Shown piece by piece: positions 17,633 to 27,317 of a stretch of 64,000 bases of DNA; position 1 is the stretch's first letter; every line of letters begins with the position of its first letter. The stretch covers positions 124,001 to 188,000 of the forward strand of contig NZ_AUBG01000001.1 of assembly GCF_000429125.1 (NCBI RefSeq), read 5' to 3'. The stretch comes from Aequorivita capsosiphonis DSM 23843. GTDB lineage: Bacteria; Bacteroidota; Bacteroidia; Flavobacteriales; Flavobacteriaceae. The notes under the pieces are model-generated. The model made no database searches, was not told the origin of the DNA, and saw nothing but the letters and a program-made list of their open reading frames with translations. The position numbers and the translations under genes are program-made.

Positions 17633-18046
17633 ATGAATAAACTCGTTTTACTAATATTACTCTCTATATGTTGTTGTAAGCAAAAGTTGAGCAACACTGA
17701 GATTTCGAAAATTAACTTTGATAGTAAACAGCTGTCTTCAATACAATATATAAGCTTTTCAGAATACAATGCTTCTGTTCCAGCAAATTTTGAGCTACAT
17801 GTTTTCGAAAGTATTGATGCTGGGAGTGATAGTATTTTTTCAAAGAAACACACGTATAAAAAAGGAGTATGGAATAAAACAGAAATATTAAAAGCCAAGC
17901 CAAATAAAGAAGATAATGCAGAATTTTTTAATCTAATTTTGAAAGAAAACTCATTAAATAATAAAACATTCGGTCAATTAGGCGATGATTATGACGGTGG
18001 TGAAATTGAAGTAACAACCAATAATAACGAACAAATTGCATCATAG
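17633..18046 (+). CDS. Lipoprotein, paralogue of the predicted metalloprotease immunity protein
   Basis: This 137-residue protein has start MNKLVLLILLSICCC and a lipid-modified Cys at 13-15. EYNASVPANFELHVF and FGQLGDDYDGGEIEV correspond to motifs in the protein at 16400-16951. It ends about 35 residues earlier than that paralogue, right after EIEVTTNNNEQ, so the C-terminus may be lost by a frameshift. About 200 bases of non-coding sequence separate it from the broken lipoprotein upstream, hinting at its own promoter or at decay of the region. Confidence 0.58.
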   Translation: MNKLVLLILLSICCCKQKLSNTEISKINFDSKQLSSIQYISFSEYNASVPANFELHVFESIDAGSDSIFSKKHTYKKGVWNKTEILKAKPNKEDNAEFFNLILKENSLNNKTFGQLGDDYDGGEIEVTTNNNEQIAS

Positions 18047-18226
18047 ATTTCAACTTTTAATTTTTCTCATACTTCTTTTTCTTTTCCAAAAACGGCATCA
18101 GCAGCATAAATTTCGCCACTGCTCCAATCAACAAGCAAATTGCCAATATATAAAAGCATAGTTTTTTTCAATTCCTTTATTTCTATGAGCCCATCCTATT
18201 TTTTGTAATGTTCTCCCCCATCTTTT

Positions 18227-18595
18227 CTACTTTTTGTAGGCCTGGCCCATACTATTTAAAGAGTGAAAATGATAAGCTATAACAAAACAACAACCCGCTG
18301 TTACGAGGCATCCTAAATAAAACATATTTCTTGCTTTTAGTTGTAAAAAAACGAATGGCATTAAAAGTACCATATTTGCGAAAATAGCTATAAGCGAACT
18401 TGCTAATATGAACCCAAAAAAATCATAAATGATTTTTATTTTTTTTGTTAAGAAGCACATAGCAGCTGCAACAGAAGCGATTAAAAAATTACCTAAAACA
18501 AATGTAAAAAACAGTATAACACCTCCTTCTTGTGTGTTTTCATTAAAATGCTGCAACAGTTTCCCGTATATATCTAATAATAATTCTATCATCAA
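18227..18595 (-). CDS. Membrane protein with three predicted helices, function unknown
   Basis: This 122-residue protein has three hydrophobic segments: GGVILFFTFVLGNFLIASVA, FFGFILASSLIAIFANMVLL and FYLGCLVTAGCCFVIAYHF. The N-terminus MMIELLLDIYGKLLQHFNE is amphipathic. Two adjacent ATGs (18595 and 18592) serve equally as start. It is oriented against the immunity cluster and heads a set of minus-strand genes. No family is recognised. Confidence 0.55.
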   Translation of the reverse strand: MMIELLLDIYGKLLQHFNENTQEGGVILFFTFVLGNFLIASVAAAMCFLTKKIKIIYDFFGFILASSLIAIFANMVLLMPFVFLQLKARNMFYLGCLVTAGCCFVIAYHFHSLNSMGQAYKK

Positions 18596-18646
18596 TTATT
18601 GTAAAACTAGTTCAAACTTATTTGGCTCATATAAGAAGTCGAATTG

Positions 18647-18826
18647 TTAAACTATCATTAGTATTAAAATTCCATTAACTGTACTCCAAGCGGCATCATC
18701 TTGTGATAATTCTTCGCTATAATCGGCTTATTTTGTAACTTCTTTAGTATATAACTTCACAGAATGTAAACACGTTAAAAAGATTGCCATTATTAAAATG
18801 TGAATTGAAATTTTAATTGTTTTCAT
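18647..18826 (-). pseudogene. Remnant of a small secreted protein
   Basis: An ATG at 18826 opens a frame with a signal-like start (MKTIKISIHILIMAIFLTC, possible lipobox Cys19). It stops at codon 33 (TAA, plus-strand bases 18728-18730). The frame continues after the stop with plausible coding (ADYSEELSQDDAAWSTVNG) to a second stop at 18647-18649. It is too short to assign. It may be a small lipoprotein inactivated by point mutation, like the one at 16954. Confidence 0.35.
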
Positions 18827-18884
18827 GATTAGTTATTTTTTTCGCTTCTTTTAAAAACCATTGTGGTCAGATTGCAGATTTGGT

Positions 18885-19934
18885 CTACAACTTATTTTTA
18901 AGAACATAAAAAGTATGTGCTTTTCCACTTTCAATTCTCAGAATATAAAAGCTTTTATTCGGATTTTCATAAATATCCAAAGGCATAGGGCGTGCATCGC
19001 CATCTTCATACATTTTAGAATAATGCTGTATTTTAATCAATTCATTTTCTAACTCTAAATTTAAATAGGCCGTGCCCTTCCAAAGATTGGGATCTTTTCC
19101 GTTAATATACAAGTTGAAATCTGGAAAACGGTCTCCATACCACGCTTCCTTTTGAAAATGAACAAGTTTACCTCTATCCTCAAAGTTGAGATCATCGTTA
19201 GCAAAATACTCATTTACTGATAAATATAAATCATCGCTGGTATTGAACTGAAACCATTCATTGTCTTTATAAACAATCATTTTCTTAAACCTTTTTTCAC
19301 GGTCATAATCGTTCTTGTTCTCATAAAAATAATCGTAATTGGAATAGGCCGCATCTTTTAAAAATTCTTTGGATTGTGCTTCATCTATAAGTTTCCCTTC
19401 TTCCATTAAATCAAATGGTTTCTTTAAAGTATCGCCATCCCTGAGCCAAGTAACATAATAACTCTTATCTATATTAACTAAATAAGAATCTATGTTAACC
19501 AGATATTCATTCTTAAAAGTTAAAGAATCTATAAGTTCTCCGTTCGGGTTAATTTTGTACCAAGAAACGTTTGTTTTATGCTCTCCCTCGCCGTCCTCAT
19601 GTGTTTTTAAGATAATAATACTATCGTTAATCCTAACAGCTTCTTCTCTATAGATACTTTCTAATTTGATTGCTTTGAAATTTGAATTTAAAAAAACGCT
19701 GTCTAAATCACCTATAGTAGCATAGTTACTAAATTCTTCTGGCAATTTCTCAAAACGCAATTCAATAGTTCTATATATAGGAGTTAAATTTCCAAGAAAA
19801 TAAATTATCAAAGACACAAAAAGCAACCACATCCAATTCCATTTATTTCTAAAAAACTTTAATTTTCTAAGTAAATAACCAATACCAAATAAAAAAGCTA
19901 GCACAAAAATCAGCGTTAGGAATGCCATAATCAT
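18885..19934 (-). CDS. Membrane-anchored protein of unknown function
   Basis: This 349-residue protein has two N-terminal transmembrane helices (FLTLIFVLAFLFGIGYLL and WMWLLFVSLIIYFLGNL) followed by a large hydrophilic domain of about 290 residues, probably outside the cytoplasm. The domain contains repeated beta-like segments (SWYKINPNGELIDSL, FNLYINGKDPNLWKGTAYL). ATGs at residues 1 and 3 both work as start. No known domain is recognised. It stands alone, with about 60 bases to the remnant downstream. Confidence 0.65.
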   Translation of the reverse strand: MIMAFLTLIFVLAFLFGIGYLLRKLKFFRNKWNWMWLLFVSLIIYFLGNLTPIYRTIELRFEKLPEEFSNYATIGDLDSVFLNSNFKAIKLESIYREEAVRINDSIIILKTHEDGEGEHKTNVSWYKINPNGELIDSLTFKNEYLVNIDSYLVNIDKSYYVTWLRDGDTLKKPFDLMEEGKLIDEAQSKEFLKDAAYSNYDYFYENKNDYDREKRFKKMIVYKDNEWFQFNTSDDLYLSVNEYFANDDLNFEDRGKLVHFQKEAWYGDRFPDFNLYINGKDPNLWKGTAYLNLELENELIKIQHYSKMYEDGDARPMPLDIYENPNKSFYILRIESGKAHTFYVLKNKL

Positions 19935-20314
19935 AATTTTTTTTATTTAAATTTTAAACCTCTTAATCATTAGGGTTATCAAGGCTTACGTTGTACTGTT
20001 AACAATTCTATTTTTCCAACTCTATAATACTTTTCTATTCTTTGAATGCCTTTTTATCAGTACTAAACTGTTTATCCCTGTGCTATATATTTAATATGAT
20101 GCAAATTATATAAAACTCGAAAATAACATTAGTTTCTCTACAAATGAGTCAAAAATTTTAAACTTCAAAATTATTGGAAAGAATAAAATTTTTAATTTTT
20201 TGTTCTTGCGGAATTAAAAAAACTCAATAAACATATTTTTTTTTAAAATAGAATTGAATTTAGATTTTGGTAAGTTTGCTTTTGTTCAGTAAAGATTTTA
20301 AAAATTTCAAGCTT
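19935..20314. other. Intergenic region, divergent promoters expected
   Basis: About 380 very AT-rich bases lie between two divergently transcribed genes. I see no reading frame of note, no hairpin with a U-run and no clear TAnnTTTG motif that I would defend. It presumably holds the two promoters. Confidence 0.4.
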
Positions 20315-21712
20315 ATGAAACCAATTTACTTCTTGATTCTAATTATCTTATATCCTTTTCTAATGACAGGCCAGATAGATCCTGTGGAATCATCGGAAGA
20401 TGAAATCATCGTTGAAATAGAAGATACTGCGGAAGAAGCGGCAGGAGTTGAATACACAAAAGATGCCCAAGTTATCGATTATTTCGAGGAAACATATTCG
20501 GTAAAACAAGACACTTTGTATATACCTTCAGGAAAAATGTATGTTTTTTTAATTGATGTACATGAAGACTACGACAATGGCGCACAAGTGAGGGGCGGAT
20601 TTCAAGATACAGAGGAAAAGGAATTACGACGTAATTTTCCGGAACATCATTTTGAATTAATAAAACTCAATGCCCATATCTTTGTTCTTTTTGAAAACAA
20701 TAAGCACCTGGAGATGAGCGAAAAGACTGATTCTTTTCAATCTTTTGTTTTTTGGAGTGGTAAGCTTCAAGATGACCCTCAGGTTATGGATGGCACCACA
20801 AATGCTACCGAATTTATTTCTACGCAATTAGGGCTTCATAAGGAATCGTCCTATGTTGTTAATGGTAGAAAATTTAAACAAGACCTGGACAACATACCTC
20901 TGACTAAGGATAATTTCACTGAAAATTCAAAAAAGTTGCTGCATGAATTCCTATCAACTGTTTTTACAGTCCCTTTTCCAGATGAAGATGGCGAAAATGC
21001 GAATCTGTTAAAACTGCCTCCAGCGAAAGTCAAAACTATTGTTGCTTCTATCAGCCAAGGAAATAATTCAAAGCTCAAATTCCAGGCACTTACCTTAAAC
21101 GAACAAGGCCAACCCGTGCAACTGGACATGTACGACGATATGGAACAACCCCAAAGCCAAGTGAAATTTGTATATGATAAGGGAGTCTTGCGTAAAATAC
21201 TTTCAGATTGGAAACAAGATGTATTAGTCAATTATAATGACGATAAAATCATTTTTTTAAATGATGTTGGAGATGCTAATGAAACTTTAATTTATTCCTT
21301 AGACCAGGGTGAATTAGTTTTTAAAAAGTACACCATAATGAAGAATGAAATTTATGAAACAGAAAATTCTTTTACCGAAGTTAAATATGAAAATGGATGT
21401 AAGATTCAGTATATACAAAATGAATTATGGAAGAAGGTTTGTAATAGCGATGCTACATCTTTCCCCTATATTCACACTTATACTTCTTATCAAGACGGAG
21501 AAGTAATGCAATATAAAAAACTACAAATAACTAAGAAAAACGATCGAACTTTTGAAAAACACTATTCGCAGGCAGAAAATGCAGACGAAAATGATGTGTA
21601 TGATTTAAGTGCAATCTACCAATTCAATGATCAAGATTTATTAGAGTCATATACCATGATTCGCGGAAATAATAAAAATGTAATTAGCCTAGATTATACT
21701 TTTTATGACTAA
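20315..21712 (+). CDS. Secreted protein of unknown function
   Basis: The start at 20315 gives a standard signal peptide (MKPIYFLILIILYPFLMTG, cleavage near TGQ). An in-frame start 48 bases upstream would bury it. The mature ~445 residues begin with a very acidic stretch (EDEIIVEIEDTAEEAAG). A conserved-looking block of polar beta segments follows (FVYDKGVLRKILSDWKQDVLVNYNDDK, shown here only as the borders FVYDKG and NYNDDK). Late segments such as YENGCKIQYIQNELWKKVC resemble RHS-like or MORN-like hairpins, but this is weak. It is probably exported to the periplasm or surface. No family is named. Confidence 0.62.
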   Translation: MKPIYFLILIILYPFLMTGQIDPVESSEDEIIVEIEDTAEEAAGVEYTKDAQVIDYFEETYSVKQDTLYIPSGKMYVFLIDVHEDYDNGAQVRGGFQDTEEKELRRNFPEHHFELIKLNAHIFVLFENNKHLEMSEKTDSFQSFVFWSGKLQDDPQVMDGTTNATEFISTQLGLHKESSYVVNGRKFKQDLDNIPLTKDNFTENSKKLLHEFLSTVFTVPFPDEDGENANLLKLPPAKVKTIVASISQGNNSKLKFQALTLNEQGQPVQLDMYDDMEQPQSQVKFVYDKGVLRKILSDWKQDVLVNYNDDKIIFLNDVGDANETLIYSLDQGELVFKKYTIMKNEIYETENSFTEVKYENGCKIQYIQNELWKKVCNSDATSFPYIHTYTSYQDGEVMQYKKLQITKKNDRTFEKHYSQAENADENDVYDLSAIYQFNDQDLLESYTMIRGNNKNVISLDYTFYD

Positions 21713-22000
21713 TCACCTATTTTCAAAACATTAACCTGGTTTTGATTACGTTGACTCTTGTTTCAAAGGATATTGAAGAACTAACTATCGATTTTGACTT
21801 TTAACCCTGATTTGAGTCATGATTTTTTAAATAAGTTTTTTAGAGCTTTTAGAATTCAAAAAAACCAATTCAATATACCTTCATAGTTTCACCTAATAAG
21901 CTGCGAAAAAAAAAGACTTATCAAAAGGCAAAAATGATTAATGCTTATGGTACCTGTTCAAGAACAAGAATATCATTTAGAATGAAATCAACGAGTGACA

Positions 22001-22519
22001 CTATTCTTCAACCGGATATAATTCAAACAAGCCAAGATGCAATCTAATTCCAAAAATGCCACTTTCAGTAAAGGCGGCCTCGTCATCGCCAAAGTTTACC
22101 GTTGTATTGGGAGTGGTTTTACAGATAAAAAAATGTCCAGCATTAATACATTCCATTTTGCCATCATTATATAAATCTGTCCAGCCAAATTGTTCATATT
22201 CATTTTCTCCTTCTTCCAGATTATATAAAAATCTGTGCATTATCTCTTCATCATCTGTTCCTTCCGTCGAAATAATCCATCTTGCTAAATCGAAACTATA
22301 TTTGGGAGTTACTTCTTCTGGATTGATATCTTGAGCCTTTCGGATATTTACAAAAATTAATGGTTCATCTTCATACGTATCTCCATTTCTAATTTCAAGT
22401 CTGTATCTTCCGCTCCAATTGTCTGTTGCATTGTCTTTCTCGACTCGAATTGACTCTTCCTGCGCAACTATTAAGTTGAAAGAAACTATCAGAATAAGCA
22501 ATAGACTGAGGTTTTTCAT
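22001..22519 (-). CDS. Secreted protein of unknown function
   Basis: This 172-residue protein has a clear signal peptide (MKNLSLLLILIVSFNLIVAQ, cleavage after VAQ or before QEE). The mature part is acidic and beta-rich (YRLEIRNGDTYEDEPLIFVNI, here 21 residues abbreviated to YRLEIRNG and LIFVNI). It mentions no known motif. It lies 27 bases downstream of the MORN-repeat gene on the same strand, so the two are probably co-transcribed. Confidence 0.6.
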   Translation of the reverse strand: MKNLSLLLILIVSFNLIVAQEESIRVEKDNATDNWSGRYRLEIRNGDTYEDEPLIFVNIRKAQDINPEEVTPKYSFDLARWIISTEGTDDEEIMHRFLYNLEEGENEYEQFGWTDLYNDGKMECINAGHFFICKTTPNTTVNFGDDEAAFTESGIFGIRLHLGLFELYPVEE

Positions 22520-22546
22520 TTTAATATCTTTAAATCATGCTACCAC

Positions 22547-23665
22547 TTACTTATACTTTTTTTCTGAAACAATACTCCCTCGATCATATTCAACCTCTTT
22601 TTCTAAATCGCCAGCCAGATCATAATATTTCCAAAGACCATCCTTTTCATCATTTACAAAATTTCCGGTTTCGGCGAGTTTTTTGGCTTCGTTATAATAC
22701 TTCCCCTCCCCGCTTCTTCTGTGATTTTTATAACCAACTTCAGATTCCAAATTTCCTTTTTTTGTATCAAATTCTTTCCAAACCCCATCTTTTCGGCCGT
22801 CCTTAAAATTACCTTCCGAAACTTTTATACCTTTTGATGTGTATTTTTCATAGTTACCATTGGGTTTATCATTTTCAAAAGACATCACTTCTGCAAGTTT
22901 TCCAGTATCGTGATAGCCTTTTCTAAAAACTCTATATCCGTTTTTATAGGTAGCTTCAATTTTTAAATTACCCTCTTTTCCATAATATTTGAAAGGCCCA
23001 TCCAATTTACCGTCAGCATAGGTTTCCAGCTTTTCCATCTTCCCATTTGCGTAGTACTCTTTCCGTGTATAATCTTTGGCAGCTTTATAATCTTCATGCC
23101 AAACCAATACATCATCCGTAGTTTTGGCTTCCCAATGACCTGTAGGAAGATCATTTTTGTAATTCAATATTTCAACCCTCGTAACACCTTCCTGAGGAAC
23201 AATAACCTCTTGCATCCATTTCCCTTCTCTTTTACCATCAATATAATTTGAGCTTTCAATTAAGCGACCCTCATAATTATACCGTTTCCAAGCGCCATCT
23301 TCTATTCCATTTTTATAAAATTCTTCAGTACTCACTTTTCCGTTTTGATGAAAATTGACCACCTTACCATCAACAACGCCATTTTTAAATATTGCCTCCG
23401 CTTCCTTGCGATCTGAACTATCATAATCTGTTCGGACACCATCAATTTTCCCATCTACAAAACTGATATCGGAATAACTGCCAGATGTTGATGCAATTTT
23501 ATATTTACCACTTAAAAGTGTCTTATCTTTTACTTTCTTGTAAATTACTTCCTTCCCAAAACGGGCTTGCTCTACTTCATTCCAGGTAATATAGGTTTGA
23601 GCTTCTACCATATAACAGCTAACCAAAAGGAAAAGGATAATTAATTTTTGCTTTGTATTTTTCAT
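22547..23665 (-). CDS. YwqK-type MORN-repeat protein, exported
   Basis: This 372-residue protein is built from repeats of the MORN-variant type: DGKVVNFHQNGKVSTEEFYK, DGAWKRYNYEGRLIESSNY, REGKWMQEV, DGPFKYYGKEGNL, DGVWKEFDTKKGNLESEVG and DGLWKYYDLAGDL. Databases often call such proteins toxin-antitoxin system YwqK family antitoxin. That name is conventional and is no evidence of antitoxin function. The N-terminus MKNTKQKLIILFLLVSC could be a lipoprotein signal (LVSC) or a signal peptide cleaved at VEA. The repeats form beta hairpins often found in envelope proteins. Nearby T6SS genes suggest, without proving, an interbacterial role. Confidence 0.78.
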   Translation of the reverse strand: MKNTKQKLIILFLLVSCYMVEAQTYITWNEVEQARFGKEVIYKKVKDKTLLSGKYKIASTSGSYSDISFVDGKIDGVRTDYDSSDRKEAEAIFKNGVVDGKVVNFHQNGKVSTEEFYKNGIEDGAWKRYNYEGRLIESSNYIDGKREGKWMQEVIVPQEGVTRVEILNYKNDLPTGHWEAKTTDDVLVWHEDYKAAKDYTRKEYYANGKMEKLETYADGKLDGPFKYYGKEGNLKIEATYKNGYRVFRKGYHDTGKLAEVMSFENDKPNGNYEKYTSKGIKVSEGNFKDGRKDGVWKEFDTKKGNLESEVGYKNHRRSGEGKYYNEAKKLAETGNFVNDEKDGLWKYYDLAGDLEKEVEYDRGSIVSEKKYK

Positions 23666-23741
23666 AAGTCTAATTATTTCAAGTGTAAATTTTTATTCGA
23701 AATTTATAATTCCTTCAAGTTTTAAAAACTGAAATCAATGA

Positions 23742-24044
23742 TTATTGTCTTAATTCTGAAATGCACTCTGTAGCCATTTCGTTGGTCGTTTGTTTTATTT
23801 CATCCGCATTAGGTGCGGCATCTGGATATCTTGCCATCGTTTTTTCTAATTGGCAGTCACATAACGCATCTACCGTTGTACCCAATTGATCCATAACATT
23901 TACCTCAGATTGCTCGAGGCTCCTATTTAATGAAAGCTCACAAGCGGTTTTAAAATCAGTTTTATTTTTCTCGTTCCAATAGTTGTCTTGGCCACAGGAC
24001 ACCATAAAAATAATGCAAGGTATTAGTAATACTGATTTTTTCAT
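23742..24044 (-). CDS. Small lipoprotein of unknown function
   Basis: This 100-residue lipoprotein has signal MKKSVLLIPCIIFMVSC with lipobox MVSC. The mature part has four further cysteines (FKTACELSL, ALCDCQLEK, TECISELRQ), probably two disulfides. Similar small four-Cys helical lipoproteins are common in Flavobacteriaceae. It is divergent from clpV, with 276 bases between them. Confidence 0.62.
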   Translation of the reverse strand: MKKSVLLIPCIIFMVSCGQDNYWNEKNKTDFKTACELSLNRSLEQSEVNVMDQLGTTVDALCDCQLEKTMARYPDAAPNADEIKQTTNEMATECISELRQ

Positions 24045-24320
24045 ATTCGGTTTGGTTTTAGTTTCGATACCAATATAACATTTTCAGACCAAAATGTAGG
24101 AAAATTATTATAAATTAGTCTCCAAATAGCTGTAAGAAAAATAAAACCTTAAAAATTTAAATTTCTGAAAAAGCTGAACTTAAAATAAACGCTATAAATC
24201 TGAAAAAAGGACAATTAATTCGCTTAAAAGCACCTTTTAACAAAATATTTGTGCTCTTGAAGTCGTAGTTTTTATAAAATAGCTTAGTTTTAAAAATTAT
24301 TCCAACCAACTAGCCTCAAT

Positions 24321-26810
24321 ATGCAAAACCTCACATACCCCCTATCCTCTTCCACCCAAGAATTACTTCATATTGCTGAAGCAAATGCTAAAGGCTATCA
24401 CAATGATACCTATAGTGCTGCCCATCTCTTGCGGGCACTTTTACATAAGGATATAGGCCTTCGTACTTTAGTAGAGGATGTAAGCGGTGATATTTATTAT
24501 ATTGAAGAATGGGCAGATGTTCGGATGGAAGGTCTGCCACGTTCAGGAAAGGTGCCAGACCAATTACAAGGTGATGACACCATTGAAGCGATTTTTAACG
24601 AAGCCGATATGGTGAAGTTAAAAATCGGTCAAGAGGAAATCACGCCTGAATGTCTATTGATTGCCATTTGTACTCCTGGAGTAGGTTTTAGTTATGAACA
24701 ACTAAAAACACTCCCATTAAAAAGAGAGGACATTTTATCACAATTTGCAACTGATACACCCAAATCAAACTTTGCAAGCGGGAAAAACGGAAGTGCGGTC
24801 ACAGCCAACAAAACTGCTGGTAAAGATGTACTTTCAAAATATTGTATCGATAAAACGCTACAGGCACGCAATCAAGAGCTTTCAAAGGTTTATGGGCGTG
24901 ATGCCGAAATAAAAATGATTATCGAAATTCTTGGAAGACATTCCAAACCCAACGTGCTTATTACTGGAGAACCCGGAGTAGGCAAATCGGCACTACTTGA
25001 TGGTTTTACCAATGCGGTAACCAATGGAAGCGTTCAAGACTCATTAAAGGAAGCGCAGATATACGAGTTGGATTTTATAGAACTGGTTTCAAGCGCCAGC
25101 TATAATGGCGAAATAGAAGATCGCTTTAAAAAGATTGTTAACGCCATAAAAGAGTTTAATAAACCTGTACTATTAATAGATGAACTGGACAACTTGCTGG
25201 ACAAAAACAGTCAGCACAAGGGTTTAGTCAATATTTTAAAGTCTGAATTGGCAAAAGGCGACATAACTATCATAGCTTGTATGACCAGTGATGCTTTTCG
25301 AAAGAACGTGGAAAGCGATGATACCCTTTCAAGAAGATTTGAAGTTATAAATCTTGACGAGCCCAGTGAACAAACAACGGAGCGCATGATTTCATATATT
25401 ATTGAAAATTATAGCGATCACCATCAGCTTACTATTGAAACTTCAACCATACGGGAAGCAATAAAGCTTTCAAAAAGATTTAATAAAGAACGAAGCCTTC
25501 CAGATGCCGCCATTGACCTTATAGATAGAACGATGTCTGCCGGTAGATATATGCTGGAAACTTCTGCACCTGTTATTGTCAGTCTTCGCGAAGAGCTAAA
25601 AATTATTCAAGAAGAAGAGAATTTTTCCGAAGAGCGAAAACTGGAAGAACTACAATGGTTTTATAACAGTTTGGCCAATAGGGTGAGTTATTTACTCTTT
25701 GCAGCTTTAAAGGAAGAAGACCATCCTGTATTTGATATCAATTCCGTTTCAAAAGATACTTCAGAAAAGCTTGAAAATATTTTAGACCTTCTATTAAAAG
25801 AGGCTGAAACCGAAAAGAATCAGATTAGCACTCAAGATGTTACTGCAACCATTAGTAATAAGACTGGAATTCCTGTAGGTGATCTTTTGGCAGATGAAAA
25901 AGAGCGTCTCCTCTCTATGGAGGACGAATTAAAGAAGCGGCTAGTTGGGCAGGATCACGCGGTAAAAACAATTACCGCTGCTATTTTAGAATCTCGTTCA
26001 GGCTTAAGTAAACCAGGACTTCCTATTGGTTCCTTCTTTTTTACGGGGCCAACAGGAACAGGAAAAACAGAACTTGCAAAAGCTTTGGCTGAATTTCTTT
26101 TTCAAACCGAAGATTCCATTATCCGTTTTGATATGTCGGAATTTAAGGAAGAGCATTCCGCAGCACTATTATATGGAGCACCTCCTGGATATGTAGGTTA
26201 TGAAGAAGGAGGCCTATTAGTAAACAAAATACGTCAGAAACCTTATTCCATCGTCCTTTTTGATGAAATAGAAAAAGCGCATCCTTCGGTATTTGATATT
26301 TTTCTTCAAATTCTCGATGAAGGAAAACTTCACGATCGATTGGGAAAGACCGGTGATTTCTCACATGCTGTAGTTCTGTTCACATCTAATGTGGGTAGTC
26401 AACACGTTGTAAAATCTTTTGAGGAAGGGATAATACCTAAATCAACAGATTTGATGGAAATAATGGGAGGTCATTTTAGACCAGAATTTTTGGGAAGGCT
26501 TACCGAAATTGTTCCCTTTGCTCCTATTACCAAAGAAAACATTGTAAAAATATTTAAGATTCAGTTAAAAGACTTACTGAAAGCCCTTGATAAACAAGAA
26601 ATAAAGCTTATGCTTACAGATGAAGTATATGAATATCTTGCCAATAAAGGCTTTACTCCTCAATATGGTGCACGACCTTTACGCGGCGTAATACGAACTG
26701 AATTAAGAGGCCCACTATCCCGAATGTTAATAACTGGAAAGATTGCAAAAGGCAATAAAGTGCTGGTAACTTTGCAGGATAGCGCTTTAAATTGGGAGAT
26801 AAACGATTAA
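24321..26810 (+). CDS. tssH: T6SS sheath-recycling AAA+ ATPase ClpV (TssH)
   Basis: ClpV disassembles the contracted TssB/TssC sheath so it can be reused. The 829 residues have the Clp_N domain (residues ~1-150, SSSTQELLHIAEANAKGY), a first AAA+ module with Walker A GEPGVGKSAL near residue 216 and Walker B LLIDELDN, a coiled middle region, and a second AAA+ module with GPTGTGKTE near residue 576 and VLFDEIEKAHP. The ClpB-type C-terminal domain follows (FTPQYGARPLRGVIR). The length and the shared operon with tssB and tssC mark it as ClpV and not the general disaggregase ClpB. An intergap of 52 bases separates it from tssB. Confidence 0.93.
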   Translation: MQNLTYPLSSSTQELLHIAEANAKGYHNDTYSAAHLLRALLHKDIGLRTLVEDVSGDIYYIEEWADVRMEGLPRSGKVPDQLQGDDTIEAIFNEADMVKLKIGQEEITPECLLIAICTPGVGFSYEQLKTLPLKREDILSQFATDTPKSNFASGKNGSAVTANKTAGKDVLSKYCIDKTLQARNQELSKVYGRDAEIKMIIEILGRHSKPNVLITGEPGVGKSALLDGFTNAVTNGSVQDSLKEAQIYELDFIELVSSASYNGEIEDRFKKIVNAIKEFNKPVLLIDELDNLLDKNSQHKGLVNILKSELAKGDITIIACMTSDAFRKNVESDDTLSRRFEVINLDEPSEQTTERMISYIIENYSDHHQLTIETSTIREAIKLSKRFNKERSLPDAAIDLIDRTMSAGRYMLETSAPVIVSLREELKIIQEEENFSEERKLEELQWFYNSLANRVSYLLFAALKEEDHPVFDINSVSKDTSEKLENILDLLLKEAETEKNQISTQDVTATISNKTGIPVGDLLADEKERLLSMEDELKKRLVGQDHAVKTITAAILESRSGLSKPGLPIGSFFFTGPTGTGKTELAKALAEFLFQTEDSIIRFDMSEFKEEHSAALLYGAPPGYVGYEEGGLLVNKIRQKPYSIVLFDEIEKAHPSVFDIFLQILDEGKLHDRLGKTGDFSHAVVLFTSNVGSQHVVKSFEEGIIPKSTDLMEIMGGHFRPEFLGRLTEIVPFAPITKENIVKIFKIQLKDLLKALDKQEIKLMLTDEVYEYLANKGFTPQYGARPLRGVIRTELRGPLSRMLITGKIAKGNKVLVTLQDSALNWEIND

Positions 26811-26862
26811 CTTTATAATAAAATTCCTATATTTATTTTTTAAACTATAAAACAAAGAAATT

Positions 26863-27315
26863 ATGATGGACAAATCATACGGCATAGGTGGTACGGAGGT
26901 TAAGCAGGATGCCAACGAAGCCCTTCAGGAAATACCTCAAAACAGAACCTTACTTGTTGAGAAATTGACCCAAAATCAACCTGTTAAAGCAGAAATGGTA
27001 AAAGGTCTTAAAACGATTGATGACGTTTTTGCGCATTACAAACCAAATGTTGATATGGAATTCAGCAACGAGGATGGCGTTACTTCAAAAGAAAAGTTGA
27101 ATTTTAGTAACCTCGGTGATTTTGGAAAAAATGGGATTATTAATCAGAGTGATTTCCTTAAGGATCTAGACACAGAAAAAGAGCAGTATATAAAAATTGT
27201 AAAGCAGCTAAAAACAAATAAAATTCTACGCGCCGCTTTAACAGATCCTGAAGCGAAAAAAGCGCTCTTGGATTCTCTTCAATCATTAATGTCAGAACTT
27301 GACCAAAGTAAATAA
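26863..27315 (+). CDS. tssB: T6SS contractile sheath small subunit TssB
   Basis: This 150-residue protein resembles Bacteroidota TssB. It has an N-terminal segment with GGTEVKQDANEALQEIP, then LVEKLTQNQPVKAEMVKGLK, the conserved VDMEFSNEDG stretch and the SNLGDFGKNGI motif seen in sheath small subunits. The helical C-terminus (LKDLDTEKEQYIKIVKQLK) fits. The next gene, encoding TssC, begins 2 bases after the stop, and the two proteins form the sheath as heterodimers. Confidence 0.9.
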   Translation: MMDKSYGIGGTEVKQDANEALQEIPQNRTLLVEKLTQNQPVKAEMVKGLKTIDDVFAHYKPNVDMEFSNEDGVTSKEKLNFSNLGDFGKNGIINQSDFLKDLDTEKEQYIKIVKQLKTNKILRAALTDPEAKKALLDSLQSLMSELDQSK

Positions 27316-27317
27316 TT

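Noticed and set aside
18056-18190. Minus-strand frame with a transmembrane-like stretch (YILAICLLIGAVAKFMLL)
   Set aside because: Looks like protein but has no start codon and a stop just before; too little to call a gene.
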